64,000 nt of DNA, taken from contig NZ_CALPBW010000010.1 in the NCBI RefSeq assembly GCF_943169845.1, positions 16,009 to 80,008 on the forward strand, read 5' to 3'. A program made the position numbers and the translations under genes. Below are positions 41,095 through 49,535 of the stretch, piece by piece. The stretch's first letter is position 1; each line of letters opens with the position of its first letter. The notes below the pieces were generated by a model. It was not told the origin of the DNA. It saw nothing but the letters and a program-made list of their open reading frames with translations, and searched no databases. The stretch is from Peptoniphilus rachelemmaiella. Lineage in GTDB: Bacteria; Bacillota; Clostridia; Tissierellales; Peptoniphilaceae.

Positions 41095-42027
41095 ATGAAG
41101 CAATTAGTTAAGAAAATTACCTCTATCGCCCTTCTCTCGGCCCTGGTGCTCACCGGATGTGCCGGCGGAGGAAATAACGCGGCAAAAAACAATGCCGACA
41201 ACAGCGGAAAAAATAATACCGCACAAACGGCCAATGCGAAAAAAGAAGGCCAAGTGGTAAAAATCGGCGTCGTCGGCGACGACCAACGCCTTTGGGAAAA
41301 AGCGAAAGAAAATGCTGCCAAAGACGGCGTTACCTTGGACATCGTGGTCTTTACCGACTACAACACCCCCAACGACGCCTTGGTCAACGGCGACATCGAC
41401 TTAAATGCCTTCCAACACAAAGCCTTCTTGGATGATTACAACAAGGCGAAAAACCAAAACCTCGTGCCCATCGGCATGACCTACCTCTCCCCCATCGGCA
41501 TCTACTCCACGAAGATTAAGGACTTAAAGGAACTGAAAGAGGGCGCGAAAATCGCCATCCCCAACGACGCCACCAACGGCGGCCGGGCCCTCATCGTCCT
41601 CGAACAAGCGGGCGTCATTACCTTAAAAGACGACGCCGGCCTCGTGCCCACCATTAAAGACATTAAAGACAATCCAAAAAAAGTCACCATCGACGAATTG
41701 GACGCGTCCCAAGTGGCCCGCTCCCTTCCCGATGTGGACGCCGCTGTCATTAACGGCAACATGGCCGTGGACGCCAAATTGGATCCGCGAAAAGACCCGA
41801 TCTTTGTCGAAGCAATGGGCGAAAGCATTGCCCCCTACATTAACTACGTCGTCGCACGAGCTGAAGACAAAGACAACGAACTCTACAAAAAAGTCGTGAG
41901 CTATTACCAACAAGACAATGTGGATCAACTGCTCCAAGAACTCTACAAAGGCAGCCAATACGCCGCATGGAAATTGGATCTGAAGGATCTGGGCCAATAC
42001 GGCGATTCGGCAAAAGACGCCAAATAA
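41095..42027 (+). CDS. metQ: Methionine-binding lipoprotein MetQ, copy 1
   Basis: A 310-residue binding protein with a lipoprotein signal ending LVLTGCAGG (lipid-bearing Cys at 22), followed by an Asn/Ala/Lys-rich linker of about 35 residues. The NlpA/MetQ core begins VVKIGVVGDDQRLWEKA and contains FTDYNTPNDALVNGDIDLNA. It delivers methionine or a close analogue to MetNI. The core is close to the next gene, indicating tandem duplication. Confidence 0.93.
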   Translation: MKQLVKKITSIALLSALVLTGCAGGGNNAAKNNADNSGKNNTAQTANAKKEGQVVKIGVVGDDQRLWEKAKENAAKDGVTLDIVVFTDYNTPNDALVNGDIDLNAFQHKAFLDDYNKAKNQNLVPIGMTYLSPIGIYSTKIKDLKELKEGAKIAIPNDATNGGRALIVLEQAGVITLKDDAGLVPTIKDIKDNPKKVTIDELDASQVARSLPDVDAAVINGNMAVDAKLDPRKDPIFVEAMGESIAPYINYVVARAEDKDNELYKKVVSYYQQDNVDQLLQELYKGSQYAAWKLDLKDLGQYGDSAKDAK

Positions 42028-42053
42028 ATAGATCATTAGAAAGAAGGATCGAC

Positions 42054-42113
42054 ATGAAACGAAAAGAACGAATGCTTTGCCCGTCCACCCGTTTAACAAT
42101 CCACCGCCCTTAG
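42054..42113 (+). other. Possible 19-codon open frame between the metQ genes
   Basis: ATG at 42054 follows AGAAGGATCGAC and opens a 19-codon frame ending TAG, with a GC-rich inverted repeat near its end. It may be a remnant of a duplicated metQ start or a leader peptide; evidence is thin. Confidence 0.25.
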
Positions 42114-42186
42114 GGGCCCGGGTGTGACGGATTCCTTCGAACACCCATTACCGGCTTCGGCCAAAATTAGAAAAGGAATAGTATCC

Positions 42187-43065
42187 ATGAAACACATTTT
42201 TAAATCCATTACCGCCGTTCTCTTATGCGCCTGCCTCCTCTTTACCGCCACCGGCTGCGGCAAAGGCGGCGACGGCCAAGCAAAACAAACCGTGAAACTG
42301 GGCGTCGTCGGCGACGACCAACGCCTCTGGGAAAAAGCCGCGGAGCTTGCGGCAAAAGACGGCATTAAAATCGAGCTCGTCCACTTCTCCGACTACAACA
42401 CCCCCAACGACGCCTTGGTTAACGGCGACGTGGACCTGAACGCCTTCCAACACAAGGCCTTCTTAGATGCCTACAACGCCTCGAAAAAAACCGACCTCGT
42501 CCCCATCGGACGCACCTTTATCTCCCCCATCGGTGCCTACTCCAACAAAACCAAAGACTTAAAAGACGTGCCCCAAGGCGGCAAAGTCTCTATTCCCAAC
42601 GACACCACCAACGGCGGACGCGCCCTCTTCCTCTTAGAAGCGGCAGGCCTCATTAAGTTAAAAGACGACGTCGGCGTCAGCCCCACCAAGGCAGACATTG
42701 CAGAAAACCCGAAAAACATCACCATCGATGAATTGGATGCCGCCCAAGTGGCCCGTACCCTGCCCGATGTCGATGCTGCGGTCATCAACACCAACCTCGC
42801 CATCGATGCCGGCCTCTCCCCGAAAGACGATGCCATCTTCATGGAACCGGTCAACGAAAACTCCGCCCCCTACATTAACTACGTTGTGGCCCGAGGCGAA
42901 GACAAAGACAACGAACTCTACAAAAAAGTCGCTTCCTACTACCGCACCCCGGAAGTCAAAGAATTAAACGACAGCTTGTACGAAAAGACCCAACTCATGG
43001 CTTGGGAGCTGGACATTCCCGATGCCGGCAACACCGCCGATCCCGCCTATCGTCCGGGCAAATAA
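42187..43065 (+). CDS. metQ: Methionine-binding lipoprotein MetQ, copy 2
   Basis: A 292-residue homologue of the preceding gene. The lipobox is FTATGCGKG (Cys near 21) with a short linker, and the core VKLGVVGDDQRLWEKAAELAAK is nearly the same as in copy 1. I start at ATG 42187, which is followed directly by a signal peptide; an open extension of 21 codons upstream is unlikely to be translated. Differences in the pocket region (SKKTDLVPIGRTFISPIGAYS against NQNLVPIGMTYLSPIGIYS) could mean different ligands. A terminator follows. Confidence 0.92.
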   Translation: MKHIFKSITAVLLCACLLFTATGCGKGGDGQAKQTVKLGVVGDDQRLWEKAAELAAKDGIKIELVHFSDYNTPNDALVNGDVDLNAFQHKAFLDAYNASKKTDLVPIGRTFISPIGAYSNKTKDLKDVPQGGKVSIPNDTTNGGRALFLLEAAGLIKLKDDVGVSPTKADIAENPKNITIDELDAAQVARTLPDVDAAVINTNLAIDAGLSPKDDAIFMEPVNENSAPYINYVVARGEDKDNELYKKVASYYRTPEVKELNDSLYEKTQLMAWELDIPDAGNTADPAYRPGK

Positions 43066-43086
43066 GACGATCCTCCTTTAAATAAA

Positions 43087-43107
43087 AGCCCTTCGGGGCT
43101 TTTTTTG
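43087..43107 (+). terminator. Terminator of the met operon
   Basis: agccc-ttcg-gggct followed by seven T. Confidence 0.85.
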
Positions 43108-43186
43108 TGCCCGTCGTGGTGCTATCCGATGCCCGATGATATAATGATTAAAGTAGTCAAAGCCCTAATTCAGAAAGAGGTGCCCA

Positions 43187-44029
43187 TTGAGTATTTCGAA
43201 AAAATCCAAACTTCCCAAGGGAGAATTTCGCATCATTAAAGATAAGTACATTCCGGAAATCGAATCCTCCCTTCGCAAAAAACCCGTACTCATGCCCAAT
43301 GCCATTTACAATGCCAGCGGCATTCGCATTCAGGGCACGCGAATCAAATCCCTGATTTTCTCAACAGATATCGCTTTAATTCGCAACTCAAACGCCCAGG
43401 CGGTCTTCGCCGTTTATCCCTTTACGCCGCAGCTGGCCATCGTGCAGTCCATTATTCAAGGCTCCTCCATTCCCGTCTTTGCCGGCGTTGGCGGCGGCAC
43501 CACCTCCGGCCCCCGCAGCGTGTCCATCGCCTTGGAATGCGAGCTTTTAGGCGCCTACGGCGTCGTGGTCAATACGCCCATGAAAAACGAAGTCATTCGG
43601 GAAATGTATAAGGTCTTGGACATTCCCATTATCGCCACGGTGGTCTCCAAGCACGACGACTTCGTCGGCAAGATCAACGCCGGCGCTCGGATTTTAAACA
43701 TTTCCGGCGGCAAGAATACGGCGGAGCTCGTAGCCTATGTACGAAGCATTATCGGAAACGAATTTCCTATTATCGCCACCGGTGGCGACGACGAAGCGAG
43801 CATTCACGCCACGACCAATGCCGGTGCCAACGCCATTACTTACACACCCCCTTCCACTTCAGAACTGTTTAAAACCATGATGGAAGATTACCGCATGCAT
43901 AGCGCAGCATCCAAGGCGGGAGAGAACGACCCGACGAATTTGGATGTGGAAGAATTCCAACGGGATTTAGTCTTCCCCGCCGATTCCATCGAATTTATTT
44001 ATCCGGAGCTGAACGATGATGAAAGGTAA
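43187..44029 (+). CDS. Conserved TIM-barrel-like protein of unknown function
   Basis: A 280-residue soluble protein beginning at TTG 43187 after AGAGGTGCCCA. Repeating beta-alpha units are visible: VFAGVGGGTTSGPRSVSIAL, GVVVNTP, IIATVVSK, ARILNISGG and IIATGGDDEASIHAT, which suggests a beta/alpha barrel with glycine-rich phosphate loops. I do not recognise the reaction. It overlaps the AI-2E family gene by 14 bases, so the two are co-translated. Confidence 0.8.
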   Translation: MSISKKSKLPKGEFRIIKDKYIPEIESSLRKKPVLMPNAIYNASGIRIQGTRIKSLIFSTDIALIRNSNAQAVFAVYPFTPQLAIVQSIIQGSSIPVFAGVGGGTTSGPRSVSIALECELLGAYGVVVNTPMKNEVIREMYKVLDIPIIATVVSKHDDFVGKINAGARILNISGGKNTAELVAYVRSIIGNEFPIIATGGDDEASIHATTNAGANAITYTPPSTSELFKTMMEDYRMHSAASKAGENDPTNLDVEEFQRDLVFPADSIEFIYPELNDDER

Positions 44030-45107
44030 ACTGAATCAACATTTAATTACCGTGGTTTTAATTTTTCTCATCATTTTGCTTTTCAGCACGACACAGAAAT
44101 TTTTAAGCCCGGTCTACAGCGTCATTATGTCTCTCATCGTGCCGCTGATTCTGGCCATTTACATTTTCTACGCCTTTCGGCCCATTCGCGACAAGCTGAC
44201 ACAATGGACGAAGAAGCCCCGCCTTTCCGCGGTGCTCACCTTCCTCCTTTTTATCGCCATTACCATCGGTCTCTTTTACGTCACCTTTACCATGATCTAC
44301 GATCAGGCCACGAGCTTTTTCTCGGACTTCGACGTCAACGCCTTGGTCACCTTCAATCAATCGGAGTTTTATCATCAGCTGAATCAGTACGTAGCCTTGG
44401 ACAGCTACATGGATAAGTTTGAAGCTTGGCTGCAAAGCATTGCCGGGGACGTGCCTCGCCTCTTGGCCAGTGGCCTTTCCAATATAGGCGCCGTGGGAAG
44501 CCTCCTTCTCTTAATGATTTTGGGGCTTTTCTATCTCTTAATGGACGAAGACGACGCCGTGAAGGCCATTCAATACTTGGCTCGCGGCAAGTATTACGAC
44601 CGCATCATGGAGGTCTTGAGTGAAATTCACAAGACCTTGGAAACCTATATCTCCGGGCAGATTTTAGTGGCCGGCGTCTTGGGCGTGCTTATGTTTATCG
44701 GCTACACCGTCATCGGCTTGAAATACAAATTATCCCTCGCCGCCATCGCCCTGGTCTTTAACTTTATTCCCTTTATCGGGCCCTTCTTAGGCGCCGCACC
44801 GGCGGTGCTCGTAGGCCTTACCATGGGCGGCTCCATGGTCATAAAAGTTATCGTGGTCAGCGTTGTGGTTCAACAATTGGAAGGCAATGTCATTACCCCG
44901 AACATTATGGGAAACAAATTGGACATTCACCCCTTCGTCGTCATTTTGGCGGTGATGATCTGCGCCAATCTCTTCGGTGTACTTGGCGCTTTAATCGCAT
45001 CGCCTCTGTATATGTGTTTGAAAATCATCATTAAAGGCATTCGCAACGAACGCTTCGACAACAAAAACCTCTGCGCCATTCCGGAGGAGGAAGGCGCGGA
45101 GTCTTAA
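44016..45107 (+). CDS. AI-2E family membrane transporter
   Basis: A 363-residue membrane protein with about eight hydrophobic segments and the family signature regions GQILVAGVLGVLMFIGYTVIGL and FIPFIGPFLGAAPAVLVGL near 240-270, then QQLEGNVITPNIMGNKLDIHPF near 290. Members have been linked to export of AI-2, to Na+/H+ exchange or to other small molecules, so the cargo is open. Two ATGs (44016, 44019) are equally good. Confidence 0.9.
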   Translation: MMKGKLNQHLITVVLIFLIILLFSTTQKFLSPVYSVIMSLIVPLILAIYIFYAFRPIRDKLTQWTKKPRLSAVLTFLLFIAITIGLFYVTFTMIYDQATSFFSDFDVNALVTFNQSEFYHQLNQYVALDSYMDKFEAWLQSIAGDVPRLLASGLSNIGAVGSLLLLMILGLFYLLMDEDDAVKAIQYLARGKYYDRIMEVLSEIHKTLETYISGQILVAGVLGVLMFIGYTVIGLKYKLSLAAIALVFNFIPFIGPFLGAAPAVLVGLTMGGSMVIKVIVVSVVVQQLEGNVITPNIMGNKLDIHPFVVILAVMICANLFGVLGALIASPLYMCLKIIIKGIRNERFDNKNLCAIPEEEGAES

Positions 45108-45122
45108 AGGATCGGTGATTTT

Positions 45123-45857
45123 ATGAAATGCCCACGCTGCGGTTCGGATCAACGGACAGGCGCCGCTTTTTGCAACGCTTGCGGCGCGCCCCTTCCGCAA
45201 CAAGCCCCCGCTTCTCAACCTTCGCCTCGTGGGGCGGACGGTTCGAAGAAAAAAATCATCGCCGTCACCGTCCTCTGCGTGCTCCTCGCCATGGTGGGCC
45301 TCGTCTTTTTAATGCGCCATCAAAAGCAATCGGAGATACGGGGTTTGGAAAAGCAAATGAGCTTTCACGCCGCAAACGGCGATTACGACAGTGCCCTGGA
45401 CATTGCGAGACGCCTTTATGACATGACCGGCGACGACCAATACCTGAGCCGCTCCACGGAGCTTGAGCAAAGCGCCCGGGCGGCGGAAGATTTGGCCGAA
45501 GCAAAAAAGAAAGCCGCCGAAGTGCCGGAAACGAAAACCATCGTCGTGGAAAAGGAAAAGCCCGTGGAAAAAACCATCGTCGTGGAAAAAGAAAAGCCTG
45601 CGTCGAAACAGGCCTCGTCAAACGGCAGCAAGCTCAGCAAGGTGGCGGCCAATCTGAAAGACAAGGACATCACCTCCACGGCCCTGAAGTCTAATGTGCG
45701 CACGGAGCCTACCATTCACGCGCCGGTTCTCTACGCCTTGGAGAAGGGATCCGTCGTCCACGTCTACGACACGGTCATCGAAGGCAATATTATTTGGCTC
45801 GACATCGGCGACGGCTGGACCTCCCACAAAAATTTTAACGGCGATCTTAAATATTGA
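45123..45857 (+). CDS. Zinc-ribbon membrane protein with SH3-like C-terminus
   Basis: A 244-residue protein. Residues 3-21 hold a zinc ribbon CPRC...CNAC, then a Pro/Gln-rich linker, one membrane segment (about 43-63), a charged coiled-coil region, two tandem copies of KTIVVEKEKP and a C-terminal bacterial SH3-like domain (SNVRTEPTIHAPVLYALEKG). The topology would place the ribbon inside and the SH3 domain outside, where it may bind the cell wall. The function is not known. It lies 15 bases after the AI-2E family gene. Confidence 0.8.
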   Translation: MKCPRCGSDQRTGAAFCNACGAPLPQQAPASQPSPRGADGSKKKIIAVTVLCVLLAMVGLVFLMRHQKQSEIRGLEKQMSFHAANGDYDSALDIARRLYDMTGDDQYLSRSTELEQSARAAEDLAEAKKKAAEVPETKTIVVEKEKPVEKTIVVEKEKPASKQASSNGSKLSKVAANLKDKDITSTALKSNVRTEPTIHAPVLYALEKGSVVHVYDTVIEGNIIWLDIGDGWTSHKNFNGDLKY

Positions 45858-45867
45858 TCCCGCCGCC

Positions 45868-45896
45868 CTCGGTTTCGCCGGGGGCTTTTTTGCATT
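45868..45896 (+). terminator. Terminator after the zinc-ribbon gene
   Basis: gccctcgg-tttcg-ccgggggc with two imperfect pairs, then six T. Confidence 0.65.
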
Positions 45897-46006
45897 TGTT
45901 TTATTCTACGGGCAAGGCAAGTTTGCCGCGGCAAATCTCGCTTCGCCATGGTACTTTCCTTTAATCTTCGCTATAATTAAATTATTACAATAATAAAAGG
46001 TGGATT

Positions 46007-47038
46007 ATGAGCCCTTCCAAGCGAAACGATACAATCGATCTGATCAAAACCTTCGCCATTCTCTCCGCCGTGGCGATTCACGTCTCCGCCCCCTATGTGG
46101 CAGGGGATGTTACAAGCGCCTATTGGCCCGTCGCCTGTTTTTTCAGGAGCTTCGCCTCCGGCGGCGTTCCCCTCTTTTTCATGGCCAGCGGCGCCCTTTT
46201 GTTGCGCCCGGAAAAAGAAATGCCCCTTAAAAAACTCTACGGCAAAAATATGTTGCGCATCCTCGCGGCGCTTTTTGTCTGGGCCTTTGTTTATCGCCTC
46301 GCGCCCATCTACGGCGGCATCCATTCCCTCGGGGAGCTGAAAGCGGCCCTCGCCGATTTAGTCTTTTTCCGCCACAAAGACCATCTCTATTACCTTCACG
46401 TTATGATCCTCGTCTACGCCTTTTTGCCCATGAGCCGCATCGTCGCCTGCCATGCCGCGAAAAGCGACAGGGTCTATCTCCTCGCGCTGTGGTTTATTCT
46501 CGGGATTTTTCTTCCCACGCTGAAGGCTTTTTATCCCCTCGACGGCGTCGGCGCCATTCCCCTGCAGTGGAGCATGGTGCTCTCCTACAGCGCCTTGGGC
46601 TACACCTTCATGGGCTACGTCCTTTCGGATCAAAAGCCGGCGAAAACCCCCTTCGCCTTCAGCGCAGCCATGGGCTTTTTGCTCATCTTCGTCGGCACAT
46701 TCATCTTATCCCGCACCGCCGGCCTATTGGAGGAGCGCCTCTTTGAAGGGATGTCCGTCGGCGTATGCCTTTGGGCCATGGGCCTTTTCGCCTTGGCACA
46801 ACACATCTCCCTTTCAGAAAAAATGAAAGCCCGGGTCCTCGCCGTCTCCAAGGGCTCTTTTGCCATTTACCTCGTTCACGTCCTCGTCTTGGATTATTTG
46901 AAAAACTTCTTCCCCGTCTTGGGAAGGCTGAATCCCCTTTTGGGAATCCCCGCCGTCACGATCGCGGTCTTCGCCGTCTCCTACATGATCTACAAATGCC
47001 TTTCAATCATTCCCCTCGTTCGGAAATGGCTTATTTGA
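46007..47038 (+). CDS. Membrane acyltransferase family 3 (OafA/WecH-like)
   Basis: A 343-residue protein with about ten membrane segments. The N-terminal RNDTIDLIKTFAILSAVAIHVSAP contains the active-site histidine of acyltransferase family 3, and the rest follows the WecH/OatA membrane-only pattern. It probably O-acetylates a surface polysaccharide or peptidoglycan-related sugar. It has no extracytoplasmic SGNH domain. It is a single gene with its own terminator. Confidence 0.88.
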   Translation: MSPSKRNDTIDLIKTFAILSAVAIHVSAPYVAGDVTSAYWPVACFFRSFASGGVPLFFMASGALLLRPEKEMPLKKLYGKNMLRILAALFVWAFVYRLAPIYGGIHSLGELKAALADLVFFRHKDHLYYLHVMILVYAFLPMSRIVACHAAKSDRVYLLALWFILGIFLPTLKAFYPLDGVGAIPLQWSMVLSYSALGYTFMGYVLSDQKPAKTPFAFSAAMGFLLIFVGTFILSRTAGLLEERLFEGMSVGVCLWAMGLFALAQHISLSEKMKARVLAVSKGSFAIYLVHVLVLDYLKNFFPVLGRLNPLLGIPAVTIAVFAVSYMIYKCLSIIPLVRKWLI

Positions 47039-47044
47039 AAATTG

Positions 47045-47066
47045 CCCGGCCCCGCCGGGTTTTTTT
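47045..47066 (+). terminator. Terminator after the acyltransferase gene
   Basis: cccggc-ccc-gccggg followed by seven T. Confidence 0.85.
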
Positions 47067-47070
47067 GCGC

Positions 47071-47101
47071 AAAAAATCGGGCAAGCGCGTGCTTACCCGA
47101 T
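47071..47101 (-). terminator. Terminator of the serC-serA-DUF1015 operon
   Basis: On the minus strand an 11-bp stem with one mismatch (47091-47101 with 47076-47086) is followed by T. Confidence 0.8.
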
Positions 47102-47117
47102 GAATGTATTTCTTCAA

Positions 47118-48347
47118 TTAGTTTAATTCGTCCAGCTCGTGGATAAAGAGCCCGCTTCTGGGCTTGGGCTCAAACCAAGTGGACTTCGGCGGCATGACTT
47201 TGCCGGAATCCGCCACGGCCATAAGCTCCTCAAGGGCCGTGGGGTACATGGAAAAGGCCACGGCCATGTCGTCCTCCACCCGCCGCTCCAGCTCTTTTAA
47301 GCCGCGAACGCCGCCGACGAAATCGATGCGCCCATCGCTTCTTGGATCGTCGATGCCCAAGATCGGTGCGAACAGATTGTCCTGCAGGATCGATACATCC
47401 AAGGCCTCGATGACATTGTCGGGCACTTCGCCCTTAAATTCTAAGCGGTACCAGCGATCCGCTAGGTACATGCCGAATTCGCCTTTCTTTTCAGGGCGGA
47501 CGGCTTCATCTTTTTCCGTGACGACAAACTTTTCCTCAAGCTTTTTGAGAAAGGCTTCTTCGCTTAGTCCCTTTAAATCCGCCACCACCCGATTGTAGTC
47601 GTAGACGTGGAGCTGATCGGCGGGATAGAGAATGGCCATGAAGTAATTGTACTCCGTGTCCGCATCCCCGGGGCCGAATTTTTCCCGGCGTAGCTTCGCC
47701 ACCCGCACCGCCGAGGCGGATCGGTGATGGCCGTCGGCGATGTAGAGGGCCTCTTGCTTCTTGAAAGCCTCCACGAGCCCGTCCACGATGGCCCGATCGG
47801 AGAGGGTCCACACACGATGGGTTATCCCGTCGTCGGTGGTGAAGTCCAGCTCCGGCGCATTTGCCGTGCCTTTCGCGATCAAATCGGCGATACCATCGTC
47901 GTTTCTGTAGGTGAGAAAGATGGGTCCCGTTTGGGCATTTAAGCGATCGATGTGATCCACCCGGTCTTCTTCTTTTTCCCGGCGTGTCTTTTCGTGTTTT
48001 TTAATGCGATCGTTGAGGTAATCGTCGACGGAAGCGAGACACATAAGCCCCCGCTGCTTGCGGGCGCCGTCGTCCAGCTCGTAGACATACATCTTCCGCG
48101 TATCGTCCCCCTGGAAAATCCCCGCCGCCTTCATGGCTTCGAAATTTTTCACCGCCACATCGTTTATGGCCCCGTCGTAGGTGTCCACCGTGGCTGCCGG
48201 CAGATCCACCTGCAAAAAGGAGCGGGGGTGTTTTTTTATCTCCTCCGCCGCTTCTTTTGTGGAATACACGTCGTAGGGCAGGGCCGCCACGTCTTTTGCT
48301 AAATTAGTTTTCGGCCGCAGGGCCTTGAAATCTTTAATGGTAACCAT
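47118..48347 (-). CDS. DUF1015 family protein linked to serine synthesis
   Basis: A 409-residue soluble protein of the DUF1015 family, recognised by LPYDVYSTKEA near residue 23, RLNAQTGPIFLTY near 135 and the diagnostic IADGHHRSASA near 205. No catalytic role is established to my knowledge. It is the third gene after serC and serA, nine bases from serA, so it probably acts on serine metabolism or its control. ATG at 48347 follows AGGAGTGTCCC. Confidence 0.9.
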   Translation of the reverse strand: MVTIKDFKALRPKTNLAKDVAALPYDVYSTKEAAEEIKKHPRSFLQVDLPAATVDTYDGAINDVAVKNFEAMKAAGIFQGDDTRKMYVYELDDGARKQRGLMCLASVDDYLNDRIKKHEKTRREKEEDRVDHIDRLNAQTGPIFLTYRNDDGIADLIAKGTANAPELDFTTDDGITHRVWTLSDRAIVDGLVEAFKKQEALYIADGHHRSASAVRVAKLRREKFGPGDADTEYNYFMAILYPADQLHVYDYNRVVADLKGLSEEAFLKKLEEKFVVTEKDEAVRPEKKGEFGMYLADRWYRLEFKGEVPDNVIEALDVSILQDNLFAPILGIDDPRSDGRIDFVGGVRGLKELERRVEDDMAVAFSMYPTALEELMAVADSGKVMPPKSTWFEPKPRSGLFIHELDELN

Positions 48348-48356
48348 GGGACACTC

Positions 48357-49535
48357 CTAGAAAAACCGCACGCGAACCACGCCGTCGATGTTTAAAATCT
48401 TTTCCCGCAGGCCTTCGTGGACGGGGGAATCGATGTCGATCATAGTGTAGGCCCAGTTCACCCGGTGGCGATTCAAAAGATTGGCGATGTTGATCTCCTC
48501 ATCGGCCAAGACCTTGGTGATTTGCCCCAGCATATTGGGAATGTTTCGATGGTTCACCGTGAGCCGGCCCATGCTGGCGCAGCGGCCCATATTGGAGTCG
48601 GGGAAGTTCACCGAATTTCGAATGTTGCCGTGATCCAAATAATCCACCAATTGGCGCACCACCATCATGGCGGAATTTTCTTCGCTCTCCGGCGTGGAAG
48701 CGCCTAAGTGGGGAATGTTAATGGTGTGGGGAAGCTTCATGGTTTCCGAATCGGGGAAATCCACCACGTAGTTCACCACGACGCCGGCATCCATGAATTT
48801 CTTCAGTGCCTTTACATCCACCAGGCCGCCTCGGGCGATATTAATGAGGCGCAGGCCCGGCTTGGCGATGGAGAGCAACTCCTCGCTGACGAAATTTTTC
48901 GTGTCCGCCGTGTAGGGAATGTGAAGGGTAATGTAATCCGCCTTATTAAAAAGGGCTTTGGGATCTTCCACCACGTCGACGCGGGTATCCAAGTTCAGGG
49001 CGTTTCCGATGGAAAGGAAAGGATCGTAGCCCACGACATTCATGCCCATGTCGATGCCCATTTTTGCCACGCGGCGGCCCGTGGCGCCGAGGCCGATGAC
49101 GCCCAGGGTCTTGCCCATAAGCTCAGGGCCTGCGAAGCGCTTCTTCGCCGCTTCCACGTCCTTGCCGATGGCATCGCCCTTATAATTTCTCACCCAGTCG
49201 ATGCCGCCCAGCACATCCCTGGAAGACAGGAGCAGAGCCAGAAGCACCAGCTCCTTCACGCCGTTGGCATTGGCCCCCGGCGCCTTGGTGACGACGATGC
49301 CCTTTTCCGAGCAGCGATCGATGGGGATGTTGTTCACGCCCGCGCCGGCACGACCCACGAAGCGCACATTGGGCCCGAAGTCGTAGTCGTGAAGATCTGC
49401 ACTGCGCACCAAAATGGCATCGGGGTCTTCCACATCCGGCGACGCGATAAAATTCGCCGGCAACAGCTTCAGCCCTTCCTTCGAAATATTGTTGATGGTC
49501 TTGATTTTATAGACACGCCGTTCATCCTTAGCCAC
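48357..49535 (-). CDS. serA: D-3-phosphoglycerate dehydrogenase
   Basis: A 392-residue enzyme oxidising 3-phosphoglycerate, the first step of serine synthesis. The NAD-binding GVIGLGATGRRVAKMGIDMG is near residue 150, the catalytic His pair region reads LPHTINIPHLGASTPESE near 283, and a C-terminal ACT domain (about 320-392) could bind serine. I use GTG at 49535, which follows GAGGTGCAAC and overlaps serC by eight bases; the TTG four codons earlier is less likely. Confidence 0.95.
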   Translation of the reverse strand: MAKDERRVYKIKTINNISKEGLKLLPANFIASPDVEDPDAILVRSADLHDYDFGPNVRFVGRAGAGVNNIPIDRCSEKGIVVTKAPGANANGVKELVLLALLLSSRDVLGGIDWVRNYKGDAIGKDVEAAKKRFAGPELMGKTLGVIGLGATGRRVAKMGIDMGMNVVGYDPFLSIGNALNLDTRVDVVEDPKALFNKADYITLHIPYTADTKNFVSEELLSIAKPGLRLINIARGGLVDVKALKKFMDAGVVVNYVVDFPDSETMKLPHTINIPHLGASTPESEENSAMMVVRQLVDYLDHGNIRNSVNFPDSNMGRCASMGRLTVNHRNIPNMLGQITKVLADEEINIANLLNRHRVNWAYTMIDIDSPVHEGLREKILNIDGVVRVRFF

